A stretch of DNA of 64,000 nt from Micavibrio sp. UBA6145 (lineage in GTDB: Bacteria; Pseudomonadota; Alphaproteobacteria; Micavibrionales; UBA1664), in NCBI GenBank assembly GCA_002423205.1, contig DIUZ01000026.1:310001-374000 (forward strand), given 5' to 3'. Below, one piece after another: positions 63,775-64,000 of this stretch (the first letter of the stretch is position 1; each line of letters begins with the position of its first letter). Below the pieces are notes generated by a model. The model saw only the letters and a list, made by a program, of their open reading frames with translations. It was not told the origin of the DNA and did no database searches. The translations under genes were made by a program, and so were the position numbers.

Positions 63775-64000
63775 ATGACCCATCTCACCGACCTGGAACG
63801 CCAGCTGCATGACTATCGGCTGGTGACGGCGGAAATCCTCTACCACATGCCTGACCATCCCGCGCTGCTCCAGACCTTTATCTGGCAGGACTATGATCTG
63901 GCCCCACAATTCCCACAATTGAACCGGTTTTTGGGCTTTTGGGTCGAAAAAATAGAAGGAAAGCTCCATTCTGTGTATGTAGCGCGCCAAAAACTGCTCT
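63775..64000 (+). CDS. usg: Usg-like protein, 3' end outside window
   Basis: The first 75 codons of a gene cut off by the window end. The start ATG follows a GGGAGG site. The residues TAEILYHMPDHPALLQTFIW and DYDLAPQFPQL near 18-50 are characteristic of the short Usg family of alphaproteobacteria (normally about 90 residues), originally noted near tryptophan genes. Function unknown. Confidence 0.85.
   Translation, partial: MTHLTDLERQLHDYRLVTAEILYHMPDHPALLQTFIWQDYDLAPQFPQLNRFLGFWVEKIEGKLHSVYVARQKLL

Overview
The window looks like chromosome of a flagellated, moderately GC-rich alphaproteobacterium. The clues are a CIRCE-controlled groES-groEL pair, rpsT beside dnaA, an Usg-like protein, a sigma54-type promoter before flgK, and a short phosphatidylserine decarboxylase overlapping pssA. 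The mix of flagellar hook genes with an IncI-type pilus and Dot/Icm parts would fit a Micavibrio-like or rhodospirillalean lineage. That placement is inference; there is no 16S rRNA here. No rRNA, tRNA, CRISPR array, prophage or intact insertion sequence was recognised.

Layout. 1-5.7 kb: an unknown partial gene, an Smr-domain protein, two coupled unknown genes, a PhoH ATPase, an SCO-family copper chaperone and a secreted unknown. 5.7-9 kb: flgK-flgL behind a near-consensus sigma54 site. 9-31.4 kb, minus strand: the main block, running from a FIST-domain gene through a DsbC/G-like oxidoreductase, an unknown protein, a lytic transglycosylase, DotD, DotC, DotB and IcmT, then PilL, PilN, PilO, PilP, PilQ, PilR and PilS, three tandem PilV-like prepilins and a second PilP-like protein. 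It matches, in compressed form, the pil/tra region of IncI plasmids such as R64. It joins a type IVb thin pilus to the outer-membrane lipoprotein pair, ATPase and small membrane protein of a type IVB secretion system. The rest of the Dot/Icm machine and the prepilin peptidase are not in the window. Two odd gaps flank icmT: a palindrome-rich stretch and a decayed TMEM175-type channel gene.

31.4-40 kb: Bax-inhibitor-1 protein, a diguanylate cyclase, a LOG protein, psd-pssA, then four tandem, translationally coupled paralogues of a family I do not recognise (35.7-39.3 kb) and one more unknown. 40.1-41.2 kb: an AT-rich RelA/SpoT-synthetase gene that looks acquired. 41.2-54.6 kb: comM, pyruvate kinase, a ribonucleotide reductase operon that includes a MazG-like pyrophosphohydrolase, an M3 peptidase, a tyrosine phosphatase, a CNNM/CorC protein, a zinc-ribbon protein and msrA, ending with an AT-rich orphan. 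54.7-57.8 kb: dnaA, rpsT and mutM, with perfect DnaA boxes before rpsT. 58-64 kb: an unknown GT-B-like protein, a second diguanylate cyclase, a VOC protein, groEL-groES, a DUF808 protein and the start of usg.

The best candidates for something not yet described are the hybrid pilus/T4BSS operon and the four-paralogue family.
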